A stretch of DNA of 64,000 nucleotides from Microbacterium sp. zg-B96 (GCF_030246865.1 NZ_CP126738.1:2604001-2668000); one strand, 5' to 3'; counted from the first letter of the stretch, positions 16,220 to 25,477 are shown. Translations and numbers: made by a program. The notes: generated by a model not told the origin, from the letters alone.

Positions 16220-17227
16220 TCACTGGGTGCGGAAGGCGGCGTCGAACGGGGCGTCGGGCGGCGGCCACAGCAGGGAACGCACGAAGTGCAGCGCCTCGGC
16301 GGCGCCGTGCAGGCGGTCCATGCCGGCATCCTCCCACTCGATCGAGATGGGCCCGGTGTAGCCGACCGCATCCAGCGCCCGGAACGAGTCCTCCCACGGC
16401 ACATCCCCATGCCCCGTTGAGACGAAGTCCCAGCCGCGCCGCGGGTCCCCCCACGGCAGGTGCGACCCGAGCACCCCGGCGCGGCCGTTGCGCGGCCGCA
16501 TCCGGGTGTCCTTGCAGTCCACGTGGTAGATCCGGTCCTGGAAGTCCCAGATGAAGCCCACCGGATCGATGTTCTGCCACATCATGTGGCTCGGGTCCCA
16601 GTTGAACCCGAACGCCGGCCGGTGATCGATGGCCTCCAGCGCCCGCACCGAACTCCAGTAGTCGTACGCGATCTCCCCCGGGTGCACTTCGTGCGCGAAT
16701 CGCACCCCCTCCCCGTCGAACACGTCGAGGATCGGATGCCAGCGCGTCGCGAAATCCTCGAAACCCGCCTCGATGACCGACTCCGGCACCGGCGGGAACA
16801 TCGCCACGAACGGCCAGATCGACGACCCGGTGAACCCCACGACCGTGTCGACGCCGAGCTTGCGGGCCACCCGCGCGGCGCGCTGCATGTCCTCGGCAGC
16901 GCGCCGCCGCACCCCCTCCGCGTCGCCGTCTCCCCAGACGTAGTCGCGCAGGATCGCCTGGTGGCGGAAGTCGATCGGCGCATCGCACACCGCCTGCCCG
17001 GCGAGGTGGTTCGAGATCGCGAACAGCCGCAGTCCGTGCCGATCGAGGATCTCCAGCCGCGACCGCGCGTAGGCGTCGTCCTCGTCGGCCCGGCGCAGGT
17101 TCAGGTGATCCCCGGATGCCGCGACCTCCAGCCCGTCGTAGCCCCACCCGGCCGCCAGGCGCGCGACCTCCTCGAACGGCAGATCGGCCCACTGTCCGGT
17201 GAAGAGGGTGACGGGATGTTCTGCCAT
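16220..17227 (-). CDS. Sugar phosphate isomerase/epimerase family protein (TIM barrel)
   Basis: 335 residues of the xylose-isomerase-like TIM-barrel superfamily. Metal-site candidates are E in FAHEVHPGEIAYDYW, D and H in FNWDPSHMMWQ, H and D in YHVDCKDTR, and E in PISIEWEDAGMD. It is the last gene of the sugar operon, 28 bases after the other isomerase gene. CGAAGGAGCCGAGCC lies just before the ATG (17227). Such proteins epimerise free keto-sugars, act in inositol catabolism, or eliminate/hydrate 3-keto-glycosides. The exact reaction is not determined. Confidence 0.85.
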   Translation of the reverse strand: MAEHPVTLFTGQWADLPFEEVARLAAGWGYDGLEVAASGDHLNLRRADEDDAYARSRLEILDRHGLRLFAISNHLAGQAVCDAPIDFRHQAILRDYVWGDGDAEGVRRRAAEDMQRAARVARKLGVDTVVGFTGSSIWPFVAMFPPVPESVIEAGFEDFATRWHPILDVFDGEGVRFAHEVHPGEIAYDYWSSVRALEAIDHRPAFGFNWDPSHMMWQNIDPVGFIWDFQDRIYHVDCKDTRMRPRNGRAGVLGSHLPWGDPRRGWDFVSTGHGDVPWEDSFRALDAVGYTGPISIEWEDAGMDRLHGAAEALHFVRSLLWPPPDAPFDAAFRTQ

Positions 17228-17255
17228 GGCTCGGCTCCTTCGGGTGGGATGACCG

Positions 17256-18113
17256 TCAGCGCGCGGTCAGCGCGGTCAGGTACGCCAGCGATCGTTCGGC
17301 GAGCGCATCCGGGGATGCCGCGAGCGGCCGCCACACCGACGCTGCCACCGCGATGGTGGCATTGTCCCCCGTGAAGCTCTCCACGCCCAGGATCCCGTCG
17401 TAACCGGCGTCGTCGAGCGCGGCGAGCGTCGCGGGCCAGTCGGTGTGGTCGTCGCCGACCGGGCCGCGGTCGCTGCCGCACACCTGCACGTGGGTGATCG
17501 CGGCGCCGGCGGCGCGGATGGCGTCGGTGGGCCGCTTCTCCTCGATGTTCAGGTGATAGGTGTCCAGCGCCAGGCCGACCCCGGCCCCGAACAGCGGTCC
17601 GAACACCTCCACCGCCTGTTCGACGGTGTTCACCACGCTCGTCTCGTAGCGGTTGAGCGGTTCGATCGCGAGGGTCACACCGACTGCGGATGCCGCGTCG
17701 GCAAGCGGCGCGATGTTGCGTCGCAGCTGCGCGGTGGCATCCTCCCGCTCCTCCGGACTCATCCGCCAGGTGACGCCGGTGGGGGTGTAGAAGGGACCTG
17801 CCACCACCGGGCTGCCCAGCACGCGCGCCGATTCGATGCACACCGTCAGGTACTGCTGGGTCGCCGCGACGTTGCCGGCGCGCTCGAGCAGCGACCGGCC
17901 CGGACCCATGGCCCCCACTACGACCGCCGCGAGCCCCAGCTCCGCCAGCAGGTCCCGGGCCCGCTGGGCCGACCAGTCCCCCACGCTCTCCAGCGGCAGC
18001 TCGATCGCCCCGAACCCCATCGCGGCGATGCGCGGAGCCAAGCGCGCGAGGGACTCATCGGTCAGCGGGGAGGTCCACACCCAGGTGTTGACGCCGATCG
18101 TGCGGGGCATCAT
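17256..18113 (-). CDS. Sugar phosphate isomerase/epimerase family protein (tagatose/psicose epimerase-like)
   Basis: 285 residues, TIM barrel. It has the metal ligands expected of D-tagatose/D-psicose 3-epimerase-like enzymes: E in LAIEPLNRYE, D and H in LALDTYHLNIEE, H in ITHVQVCGSDRG and E in GILGVESF. The ATG 18113 overlaps the stop of the binding-protein gene (ATGA), so I do not use the longer open frame upstream. A second ATG follows immediately at 18110. Two different members of the superfamily in one operon suggest successive steps on the same imported sugar. Confidence 0.85.
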   Translation of the reverse strand: MMPRTIGVNTWVWTSPLTDESLARLAPRIAAMGFGAIELPLESVGDWSAQRARDLLAELGLAAVVVGAMGPGRSLLERAGNVAATQQYLTVCIESARVLGSPVVAGPFYTPTGVTWRMSPEEREDATAQLRRNIAPLADAASAVGVTLAIEPLNRYETSVVNTVEQAVEVFGPLFGAGVGLALDTYHLNIEEKRPTDAIRAAGAAITHVQVCGSDRGPVGDDHTDWPATLAALDDAGYDGILGVESFTGDNATIAVAASVWRPLAASPDALAERSLAYLTALTAR

Positions 18114-19315
18114 GGCATCTGGCGCTGCTGCCAGACTTCGGGGTATCCGGGCAGGTTCTCGCCGCCGAACTTGGCGTAGTGCCCGTCGGGCATGCCGTCG
18201 TTCTCGGTGAGGTACTGGTCGAGTTCCTCGGCGGTGATCGGGCTCTGCGGCAGTACCCACTCGGCCGGCACCTCCTCGCCGGCGAAGATCATCTGGGCCG
18301 CCAGCAGCGGGGTACGCCACTGGAAGTTCGAGTACACCGGCGCGAGGCCGGTCAGCCCCGTCTCCTGCCACTTGCGCAGGAAGCTCATCTCGTCCTCTCC
18401 GGTCATGACGGGGTAGTCCACCCCGGCATCCTCGAAGGCCTCGATCGCGGCGACCGCGCCGTCACCGGCATCCATCCAGATGCCTGCCACGTCGCCGGTG
18501 GCCAGCTCGTCCGCGATGATGTTCTTGATCTCGGCGGGGTCGGCTCCGGTGAAGTAGTCCACCGCGTCGATGCCCGCCTCGTTGAACAGCTTCTCGGCCG
18601 CGGCCCACCGGTGTTCCAGCACATCGACACCGGGGAGGATCCGCAGCGCCACGACCTTGTCGCCCTCCTCGAGGTTGTCGATGAGGAACTCGGCGGTGTC
18701 GATGCCCCAGGCGAACCCGCCAATGGGATGGATGAAGGTCACCGGGCAGTCGGTGTTCACGCCGCGGTCGAACACGATCACCGGCTTGCCCGTCTCGCAC
18801 GCCCGCTCCACCGCCGGAGTCAGAGCCGCAGTGGAGTTGGGCGAGATGATGAACACGTCGCACTCGCCCTCGGCGATGAAGTAGTCGATGTCGGCGATCT
18901 GGGTGTCATCGGAGTCCTGCGCGTCGCGGGTCTCCATCTCGCTGATCGCACCGGCATCCTGCAGCGCCTGCAGCTGCTGGTTCATGGTGATCCAGCCGGT
19001 CTGGCGCCACGGGTTGGAGATCGACGCGTTGGCGAAGCACGCCTTCTTGGCCCCGGTGCTCGCGAACTCGGACGTGTCGACCATCTCGGCGTCGATGTGC
19101 TGCAGGTAGGGCTCGTCCTCGGGGCCGGCCGGCGCCACCTCGCGCTGCGCGAGCTGGGTGTCGTACATCTCCTGGTCGAACCACTCCTGCTCCTCCTCGG
19201 CGGCGGGGCTCTCGGTGTTGGCGGGGTCGACGTTCGGATCGGTCGTGCACCCCGCAAGCGCGAACAGGCCGACGAGGGCCACCGCCGCGGTGGCGATCTT
19301 CATTGATCGTCGCAT
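18110..19315 (-). CDS. Sugar ABC transporter substrate-binding lipoprotein (RbsB-like superfamily)
   Basis: 401 residues. A signal peptide with lipobox FALAGC (Cys 23) is followed by a type 1 periplasmic-binding fold (IADIDYFIAEGECDVFIISPNS, ETGKPVIVFDRGV, WMDAGDGAVAAIEAFEDAG). It is longer than classic RbsB because of an acidic N-terminal segment. The start is ATG 19315 after AGAGGAGA; the reading frame open to 20560 is an artefact. It is the capture protein of the importer encoded just upstream, 2 bases after the permease stop. Confidence 0.9.
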   Translation of the reverse strand: MRRSMKIATAAVALVGLFALAGCTTDPNVDPANTESPAAEEEQEWFDQEMYDTQLAQREVAPAGPEDEPYLQHIDAEMVDTSEFASTGAKKACFANASISNPWRQTGWITMNQQLQALQDAGAISEMETRDAQDSDDTQIADIDYFIAEGECDVFIISPNSTAALTPAVERACETGKPVIVFDRGVNTDCPVTFIHPIGGFAWGIDTAEFLIDNLEEGDKVVALRILPGVDVLEHRWAAAEKLFNEAGIDAVDYFTGADPAEIKNIIADELATGDVAGIWMDAGDGAVAAIEAFEDAGVDYPVMTGEDEMSFLRKWQETGLTGLAPVYSNFQWRTPLLAAQMIFAGEEVPAEWVLPQSPITAEELDQYLTENDGMPDGHYAKFGGENLPGYPEVWQQRQMP

Positions 19316-19317
19316 TT

Positions 19318-20400
19318 CTAGTCTCCTCTGGTTGCTGTGCCACCGTCGGCGGCAGGGGCAGGTGATGCGGATAGTCGAGCCGAGGCGCCGGCGGGCGCGT
19401 CGGGCTCCTTCCCCTGATCGGGAGAAGCGGGTGGTGTCGCGCGGGGCCGGCGCGCGCGGAACGCGACGCCCGAATAGGCCACGGCCGCGATGATGATGAC
19501 GCCCTGCACGGCATCGCGCAGCGTCGCGGGCACCTCGGCGATGTTCATCAGCAGGAACAGTGCTTCGAGCACGAATGCACCTGCCACGGCCGCGACGATC
19601 CAACCTCGGCCGCCCCCGAGCACGACACCGCCGAGCACGACCGCCGTGATAGCGACGAATTCGTAACCGCGCCCGACCGACGGGTGCACGCCGGCGTGGC
19701 CCACCAGCACGACGGCCGCCAGGGTCGCCGACAGCGACGAGATGATGAACGCGCGCGTGGTGACCCACCAGTCGCGGGCGCCGGCGTACCGCACCGCCCG
19801 GGCGTTGTCGCCCACGGCGATGAGCGTCTTGCCGAGCGGCCGGGTGGTCAGCCAGATGCCCAGCGCCAGCCAGGCCGCCAGGATCAGCACCGACCACGGC
19901 ACGAAGTCGATCAGCGGCAGGTCCCGGATGCCACCGCGGCCGATTTGCCGGAAGCTGTCGGCGGGGTTCCCGGTGGCGGCCCCGCCGGTCCACCACATCA
20001 CCCCGCCCAGCAGCGCCAGCATCATGCCGAGCGTCACGATGAACGACGGCACCTTCAGCAGTGTCGTGAGCAGGCCGTTGACGATCCCGACCATCACGCC
20101 GAACACCGCCATCAGTGCCAGCACCGGGAGCGTCCGGGAGTCGTCCTGCCCGACGAGGTTTCCGGCGATGATCACCTGCGCGGTGATGAGCGACCCCTGC
20201 GACAGGTCGAACTCGCCGGCGATGATCACGAAGTACTGTCCGATGGCGACGATCGCGATCGGGGCGACCCGCTGGATGAACCGCATGATCTGACCGGGTT
20301 GGGCAAACGACGGGTTGAGGATGATCACCGCTACCAGCAGCACGATCAGCAGCAGGAACACCGCCCCGCGCGGGCTCAGCAGGGTGCGGATGACGTTCAT
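19318..20400 (-). CDS. Sugar ABC transporter permease, RbsC type (second)
   Basis: 360 residues with about 9-10 membrane segments. RbsC-family features include GQYFVIIAGEFDLSQGS, GLLTTLLKVPSFIVTLG and AVVLGGVVLGGGRG. The C-terminal 45 residues are polar, extend into the cytosol and are rich in Ala, Pro and Arg. It overlaps the upstream permease by 4 bases. Two unlike RbsC-type permeases suggest a heterodimeric channel. Confidence 0.9.
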   Translation of the reverse strand: MNVIRTLLSPRGAVFLLLIVLLVAVIILNPSFAQPGQIMRFIQRVAPIAIVAIGQYFVIIAGEFDLSQGSLITAQVIIAGNLVGQDDSRTLPVLALMAVFGVMVGIVNGLLTTLLKVPSFIVTLGMMLALLGGVMWWTGGAATGNPADSFRQIGRGGIRDLPLIDFVPWSVLILAAWLALGIWLTTRPLGKTLIAVGDNARAVRYAGARDWWVTTRAFIISSLSATLAAVVLVGHAGVHPSVGRGYEFVAITAVVLGGVVLGGGRGWIVAAVAGAFVLEALFLLMNIAEVPATLRDAVQGVIIIAAVAYSGVAFRARRPRATPPASPDQGKEPDAPAGASARLSASPAPAADGGTATRGD

Positions 20401-21512
20401 CGGCGGTCACCGCCTTCCGGTGCGTCCCCTGAGCCGGGCCTGCCCGGCGCATGCTCGGCCTCGGCGATGAGGCCGGCGGAGGCGGCGACCATCGCCGGAG
20501 CGGCGGTGGCCGCCGCGGCATCCCCGCCGGTGCGGGTACCGCCAGGGCCGAACCGCGCACGCCGGCGCACGATGGCGCGACGACTGTAGACGGCCACGGC
20601 GGCGACGATGACGACTCCGCGCACGACGTCCTTGAGGAACGGATTCACCTGCATGACGCTCATGACGTTGTCGACGACGGCGAAGATCGCGACTCCGCCG
20701 ATCGTGCCCCACACCGATCCGCGTCCACCCAGCAGCAGCGTGCCTCCCAGCACGACCGCCGCGATCGACAGCAGCGCGTATCCGCCCTGCTGCCCGACGG
20801 TGGGGCTGCCCACCCCCAGGCGGCTGGCCAGCAGCAGGCCGGCGAGCCCGGCGAACACCGAGCACAGCACATGCGCGACGATCAGCGGCGGCTGGGTGCG
20901 CAGGCCAGACAGTCGCGACACGACGGGGTCGCCGCCGACGGCGAACAGGTGCGCACCGGTACGGGTGCGATCCAGCAGGAACCACACCACCGCGGCCAGC
21001 GCCAGCATGATGATCGTCGACACCGGCACCGGCCCGATGCCGGTGGCGCCCAGCAGCTGGAACGCCCAGGGCACCGAGCCGGCGCTCCCCTGGAAGTTCG
21101 TGTTGAGCACGCCCTGCAGGATGAGCCCCACCCCGAGCGTGGCGATGAACCCGTTGACCTTCAGCACCGTGACGATCAGCCCGTTGGCCAGGCCGATGCC
21201 GGCGCACACCAGCAACGTCAGCGTGACCGCCCAGGGGATGTTCGCCGGGTTTCCCGCCATGGTCGTCGCGGCGATGAGGCTCGCCAGACTCATCACGTAG
21301 GTCACCGACAGGTCCAGCGACGCGCCCAGGATCACGAGGGTCTGCCCGATCGCGACGAGCCCCAGCACGCTCATGCCGGTGAGGATGTCGCGGATGTTGC
21401 CGGGGCTGAAGAAACTGCGCCCGGTGGTCGCCACCAGGATCGCACCCACCGCGATCACGAGGATGAGGATGCCCAGCACGATGAGACTGGCGTCCAGGCG
21501 CACGCGCTTCAT
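20397..21512 (-). CDS. Sugar ABC transporter permease, RbsC type (first)
   Basis: 371 residues. It has the RbsC-family motifs GQTLVILGASLDLSVTYVMSLA, GLIVTVLKVNGFIATLGVG and AVVLGGTLLLGGRG, with about ten membrane segments. A ~60-residue polar tail rich in Ala and Gly follows the last helix. It starts at 21512 on a 4-base overlap with the ATPase gene and ends on a 4-base overlap with the second permease, so the importer is translated as a coupled unit. Confidence 0.9.
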   Translation of the reverse strand: MKRVRLDASLIVLGILILVIAVGAILVATTGRSFFSPGNIRDILTGMSVLGLVAIGQTLVILGASLDLSVTYVMSLASLIAATTMAGNPANIPWAVTLTLLVCAGIGLANGLIVTVLKVNGFIATLGVGLILQGVLNTNFQGSAGSVPWAFQLLGATGIGPVPVSTIIMLALAAVVWFLLDRTRTGAHLFAVGGDPVVSRLSGLRTQPPLIVAHVLCSVFAGLAGLLLASRLGVGSPTVGQQGGYALLSIAAVVLGGTLLLGGRGSVWGTIGGVAIFAVVDNVMSVMQVNPFLKDVVRGVVIVAAVAVYSRRAIVRRRARFGPGGTRTGGDAAAATAAPAMVAASAGLIAEAEHAPGRPGSGDAPEGGDRR

Positions 21513-23068
21513 GGCTGCCTCCCTTCGGCATCCGGGGCCTGATCGAGGTCGTCGGATCCGGTCGCGGCGGCCAGCACCTCATGCTCGGCCGACCCCGCCG
21601 GCAGCTCCGCGATGAGTTCGCCGTCGCGCATGACGAGGATGCGGTCGCTCATGCCGATGACCTCCGGCAGTTCGCTGGAGACCATCAGCACCGCTTTGCC
21701 CTCGGCGGCGAGCTGGCGCATCAGCTGGTAGACGGCGATCTTCGCGCCGACGTCGATGCCGCGGGTGGGTTCGTCGAACAGCACCACCTGCGGGGCGGTG
21801 ACGAGCCACTTCGCCAGCACGACCTTCTGCTGGTTGCCGCCCGAGAGGAACCGCACCTCCTGATCGAGCCGCCCGGCGGTGATCTCGAGGGACCCCAGGA
21901 TGCCGGGTACCTCACGCCGCGCAGCGCGGGTGCGTCCCGCGAAGACACTGCGCACCACCAGCAGGGTGTTGTCCAGCGCCGATTGGCTCAGCGCCAGGCC
22001 CTGCGCCTTGCGATCCTCGGTGACCAGCGCGAGCCCCGCCTTCACCGCGGCGCGGGCGGTGCTCAGCTTCACCGGGCGGCCGTCCAGGCGCATCGTGCCG
22101 CGGCTGAAGCCGTGCACCCCGAAGATCCCCTCGACCAGCTCGGTGCGGCCGGATCCCTGCAGCCCTGCGACGCCCACGATCTCGCCGGCGTGGACGGCGA
22201 GGGTCACCGCGTCGACGAAGTCGTTGCCGCACCCCGCCAGCTCCACCCGGGCGGCGCCCCGCTCGGTGCCGGCGACCGGCCCGGGGAAGTACGCCTGGAT
22301 CGGGCGGCCGACCATCCGCCGCACCAGCTCACCGGTGGTGAGGTCTGCGGTGGCATCGGTGGAGACCAGCGCACCGTCTTTGAGGATCGTGATGCGGCCG
22401 CACAGGTCGAAGATCTCCTTCAGCCGGTGCGAGACGTAGATCACGGCGACACCGCGCGAGGTGAGTTTGCGGATGATCGCGTACAGCAGCTCCACCTCGT
22501 GGTCGCTCAGCGCCGCCGTGGGCTCGTCCATCGAGATGACCCGTGCGTCGAACGAGAGCGCCTTGACGATCTCGACGATCTGCTGCTCGGCGACGGTGAG
22601 CGACCCGACCCGTCCCGCCGGGTCGATGAAGGTCACGCCGAGGTCGCTGAGCAGGTCGCGGGTGCGCCGCACCATGGCCCGCCTGTCGACGAAGCCGCCG
22701 CGGCGGGGCTCCCGGCCGAGGAAGACGTTCTGCGCGACGGTGCGCTCGGGCAGCAGGGTGAACTCCTGGAACACCGTGACGAGCCCCGCATCCATCGCCT
22801 GCCTCGGGTGTGTGAACGAGACCGGGTGGCCCTCGTACTCCACCGTGCCGGCGTCTGCCTGGTAGACCCCGGCGAGGATCTTCATGAGCGTCGACTTTCC
22901 GGCGCCGTTCTCGCCGACCAGGCCATGCACTTCGCCCCGGCGCACCTCGATGCCGACGTCCTGCAGCACGGACACCCCGAAGAAGCTCTTGCCGATGCCG
23001 TGGGCGCGCAGCACCACGTCGCCCGGACCAGCCGGGACGGGGGCGCCGGCCAGCGCGGTGTCGGTCAT
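21509..23068 (-). CDS. Sugar ABC transporter ATP-binding protein (RbsA/MglA-like, two ATPase domains)
   Basis: 519 residues with two nucleotide-binding domains. Domain 1 has Walker A GENGAGKST, signature LTVAEQQIVEIVKAL and Walker B MDEPTAAL. Domain 2 has a degenerate Walker A (GLQGSGRTE, Lys replaced by Arg), a canonical LSGGNQQKVVLAKWL signature and FDEPTRGIDVG. The imbalance is typical of RbsA/MglA. The start at 23068 overlaps the stop of the dehydrogenase gene by 4 bases, and the far longer open frame to 25504 is not coding. It energises the importer with the two RbsC-type permeases. Confidence 0.93.
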   Translation of the reverse strand: MTDTALAGAPVPAGPGDVVLRAHGIGKSFFGVSVLQDVGIEVRRGEVHGLVGENGAGKSTLMKILAGVYQADAGTVEYEGHPVSFTHPRQAMDAGLVTVFQEFTLLPERTVAQNVFLGREPRRGGFVDRRAMVRRTRDLLSDLGVTFIDPAGRVGSLTVAEQQIVEIVKALSFDARVISMDEPTAALSDHEVELLYAIIRKLTSRGVAVIYVSHRLKEIFDLCGRITILKDGALVSTDATADLTTGELVRRMVGRPIQAYFPGPVAGTERGAARVELAGCGNDFVDAVTLAVHAGEIVGVAGLQGSGRTELVEGIFGVHGFSRGTMRLDGRPVKLSTARAAVKAGLALVTEDRKAQGLALSQSALDNTLLVVRSVFAGRTRAARREVPGILGSLEITAGRLDQEVRFLSGGNQQKVVLAKWLVTAPQVVLFDEPTRGIDVGAKIAVYQLMRQLAAEGKAVLMVSSELPEVIGMSDRILVMRDGELIAELPAGSAEHEVLAAATGSDDLDQAPDAEGRQP

Positions 23069-24171
23069 GCGTCCACCTCCACCCATTCCCGGCGCTCCGC
23101 CGAGGCCAGCACCGCCTCGGTGAGCTGCGCCGCCCGGAGGCCATCGGCGAAGGTCGGCAGCCCGTCCGGCGCACCTCCCCGGATCGCGGTGTGCACGTCG
23201 GCGACGAAGTTGTCGAAGGCATCCTGATACCCCATCGGGTGCCCCGCCGGCATCCGCTGCAGCCGGGCGGATGCCGCATCGGCGGTGGCGGGATCGCGCA
23301 GGAGCAGCTGGGAACCGTGACGCCCCCCGACCCACAGCTCCTCCGGCCGCTCCTGCGCGAATGTGAGGCTCTCGCCGGTGCCGTGCAGCTCCAGGACGAG
23401 TCCGTTCTTGCGGCCGGGGGCCATCTGCGACACCAGCAGCGTCGCGACGGCCCCGGAGCCGAGTTCGGCGAGCACGGCCGCGATGTCCTCGTTGCCCACC
23501 TCGCGATCGGCGCGCCGATCGAACACGCGCCGGGTCACCGCGGTCAGGCGCGCGATGCGCTCCCCGGTGACGAATTCCAGCAGGTCGCACAGGTGCGAGC
23601 CGATGTCGGCGAACGCCCGCGACGGGCCCCCGGATTCGGCATCCACCCGCCAGTCGTCGTCGGACGCGGCGAGCATCCAGTCCTGCAGGTACGCCGCCTG
23701 CACGCTCAGCAGCGTGCCGGTATCCCCACGGGCGACGCGGGCGCGGGCCTCGCGCACCATCGGGTGGTAGCGGTAGACGAACGGGACGGCGGCGACCACA
23801 CCGGCATCCGCCGCCGCATCGACGAGCCGGCGCGCGTCGGCGGCGGTCGTCGCCAGTGGCTTCTCGCAGACGACGTGGTGCCCGGCCGCGATCGCGGCGA
23901 GCGCATAGGGGGCGTGCGTGGCGTTGGGAGTGCACACGTGCACGATGTCGATATCGGATGCCGCCACGAGCGCCGCGGCATCCGCCTCGATCCGCCCAGC
24001 CCCGAGTCGGCGCGCGGCGTCCGCGGCGCGAGCCGGTGTGGAGGAGGCGACGGCGACGAGCGGGGAGCCTGCCGCCTGCGCGGCGGCGGCGTGCACGCGG
24101 GCCATGAAGCCCCCGCCGAGTACCCCGGTTCGGATCGTTCCGACGCCGGTGTCGATGACGCCCGTTGTCAT
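23065..24171 (-). CDS. Gfo/Idh/MocA-family NAD(P)-dependent sugar dehydrogenase
   Basis: 368 residues from the ATG at 24171. The N-terminal Rossmann domain has GVLGGGFMARVHA, VHVCTPNATHAPYALAAIAAG and the catalytic EKPLA. The C-terminal half has the substrate domain with DIGSHLCDLLEFV. The family oxidises or reduces sugar hydroxyls, often at C3 or C1. It is the first gene of the seven-gene operon, opposite the ROK regulator. Start choice is uncertain: no clear Shine-Dalgarno, and a GTG at 24186 would add five residues. Confidence 0.9.
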   Translation of the reverse strand: MTTGVIDTGVGTIRTGVLGGGFMARVHAAAAQAAGSPLVAVASSTPARAADAARRLGAGRIEADAAALVAASDIDIVHVCTPNATHAPYALAAIAAGHHVVCEKPLATTAADARRLVDAAADAGVVAAVPFVYRYHPMVREARARVARGDTGTLLSVQAAYLQDWMLAASDDDWRVDAESGGPSRAFADIGSHLCDLLEFVTGERIARLTAVTRRVFDRRADREVGNEDIAAVLAELGSGAVATLLVSQMAPGRKNGLVLELHGTGESLTFAQERPEELWVGGRHGSQLLLRDPATADAASARLQRMPAGHPMGYQDAFDNFVADVHTAIRGGAPDGLPTFADGLRAAQLTEAVLASAERREWVEVDA

Positions 24172-24198
24172 GCCGGCGATTCTCACAGCAGCGGGGGA

Positions 24199-24222
24199 CT
24201 TTTGCTAGTGGGGTGGCAAAAG
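24199..24222. promoter_or_regulatory. Candidate ROK regulator operator
   Basis: CTTTTGC (24199-24205), 10 spacer bases, then GCAAAAG (24216-24222) form a perfect 7-bp inverted repeat in the 115-bp divergent region between the dehydrogenase and ROK genes. The A/T-rich half-sites stand out in GC-rich DNA. The position fits repression of the operon and autoregulation. Confidence 0.55.
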
Positions 24223-24286
24223 GGACCGAGTTGAGATGCGAATGGTGTGCGAGTGTCGAGGAGAAGTCCTGTGATTTACTGTGCCC

Positions 24287-25477
24287 ATGGTCGATGCCGC
24301 ACGCAGCACAGGAGCTGCGAATCCGGAGGCGGGAGAGATCTTCCAGATCCTTCGCGACGGTAGGGCGCGCACGAAGGCCGAGCTGGCGACGCTGACCGGA
24401 CTGGCGCGGTCGACCGTGTCGTCCCGGGTCGATGCGCTGCTGGCATCCGGTCTCGTCCGCCCCGCAGGCGAGGCGGTCTCCACCGGCGGGCGGCCGCCCG
24501 TGCGAATCGCGTTCAATCCACTCGCGGGGTTCGTGCTCGCCGTGGATCTCGGTGCGACGCACGCCACCGTTGCGGTCGCGGACCTCGCCGGGCACATCCT
24601 GGGTTCCCGCACGCGGCAGCTCGACATCGCCGATGGACCCGAGCCGGTGCTCGACAGCGTGCTGGCCGATGCCGACGCGCTGCTCGGCGACATCGGCGCC
24701 CCGCCGGAGCGGCTGGTGGGGGTCGGCATCGGCGTGCCGGGGCCTGTCGAGCACTCCACCGGCCGCCCCACCAACCCGCCGATCATGCCGGGGTGGGATC
24801 GGTTCGACGTGCCGGGGTACGTGCAGGCGACGTACCAGGTGCCGGTGCTCGTGGACAACGACGTGAACATCCTCGCGCTCGGCGAGCAGGCGCTCGGCTG
24901 GCCTGGTGTCGAGGACCTGGTCTTCGTGAAGGTCGCCACCGGAATCGGCGCGGGCATCATCTCCGGTGGGCAGCTGCAGCGCGGCGCGCAGGGATCGGCC
25001 GGCGACATGGGCCACGTGCAGGTGCCGTACAGCCACGACTCCCCCCGGCCACCGGGCGACGAACGCGACCTCGAGGCCATCGCCAGCGGCACCGCGATCG
25101 CCGCGGAACTGCGCGCACAGGGCATCGAGGCGAGGGCGAGCTCGGACGTGGTCACGCTGGTGCGCTCCGGGAACCCGGCGGCCATCGCGGCGACCCGCCA
25201 GGCCGGCCGCGAGGTCGGTGAGGTGCTGGCGACGGTGGTGAACATGCTCAACCCCTCCCTCATCGTGATCGGCGGCAGCATCGCCCGCGCCGGCGAACAC
25301 CTGCTCGCGGGGGTGCGCGAGGTCGTCTACCGGCGGTCGATCCCGCTGGCCACCCAGCATCTGGGCATCGTGCAGTCGCAAGCAGGCGAGACCGCCGCGG
25401 TGCTGGGGGCCGCGATCATGGTCACCCGGCACGTGCTGGCCCCCGCCAACGTCGACGCCCTCGCCGCCCGTGCCTGA
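24287..25477 (+). CDS. ROK-family transcriptional regulator lacking the zinc cysteines
   Basis: 396 residues. An N-terminal winged helix (FQILRDGRARTKAELATLTGLARSTVSSRVDALLASGLV) precedes a ROK sugar-kinase-like domain with the phosphate loop VDLGATHATVAV, VGVGIGVPGPVE, LVDNDVN and GAGIISGGQLQRGAQGSAGDMGHVQV. The usual zinc motif CxCGxxGCxE after GH is replaced by HDSPRPPGDERDLEAIASG, with no cysteine. It probably senses the sugar of the divergent operon. The ATG at 24287 has no close Shine-Dalgarno; a GTG at 24281 is an alternative start. Confidence 0.87.
   Translation: MVDAARSTGAANPEAGEIFQILRDGRARTKAELATLTGLARSTVSSRVDALLASGLVRPAGEAVSTGGRPPVRIAFNPLAGFVLAVDLGATHATVAVADLAGHILGSRTRQLDIADGPEPVLDSVLADADALLGDIGAPPERLVGVGIGVPGPVEHSTGRPTNPPIMPGWDRFDVPGYVQATYQVPVLVDNDVNILALGEQALGWPGVEDLVFVKVATGIGAGIISGGQLQRGAQGSAGDMGHVQVPYSHDSPRPPGDERDLEAIASGTAIAAELRAQGIEARASSDVVTLVRSGNPAAIAATRQAGREVGEVLATVVNMLNPSLIVIGGSIARAGEHLLAGVREVVYRRSIPLATQHLGIVQSQAGETAAVLGAAIMVTRHVLAPANVDALAARA

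Noticed and set aside
18110..20560. A single 816-residue frame covering the lipoprotein and permease region
   Set aside because: The real lipoprotein starts at 19315 with a Shine-Dalgarno, signal peptide and lipobox. The upstream part is antisense-like filler over the permease gene.
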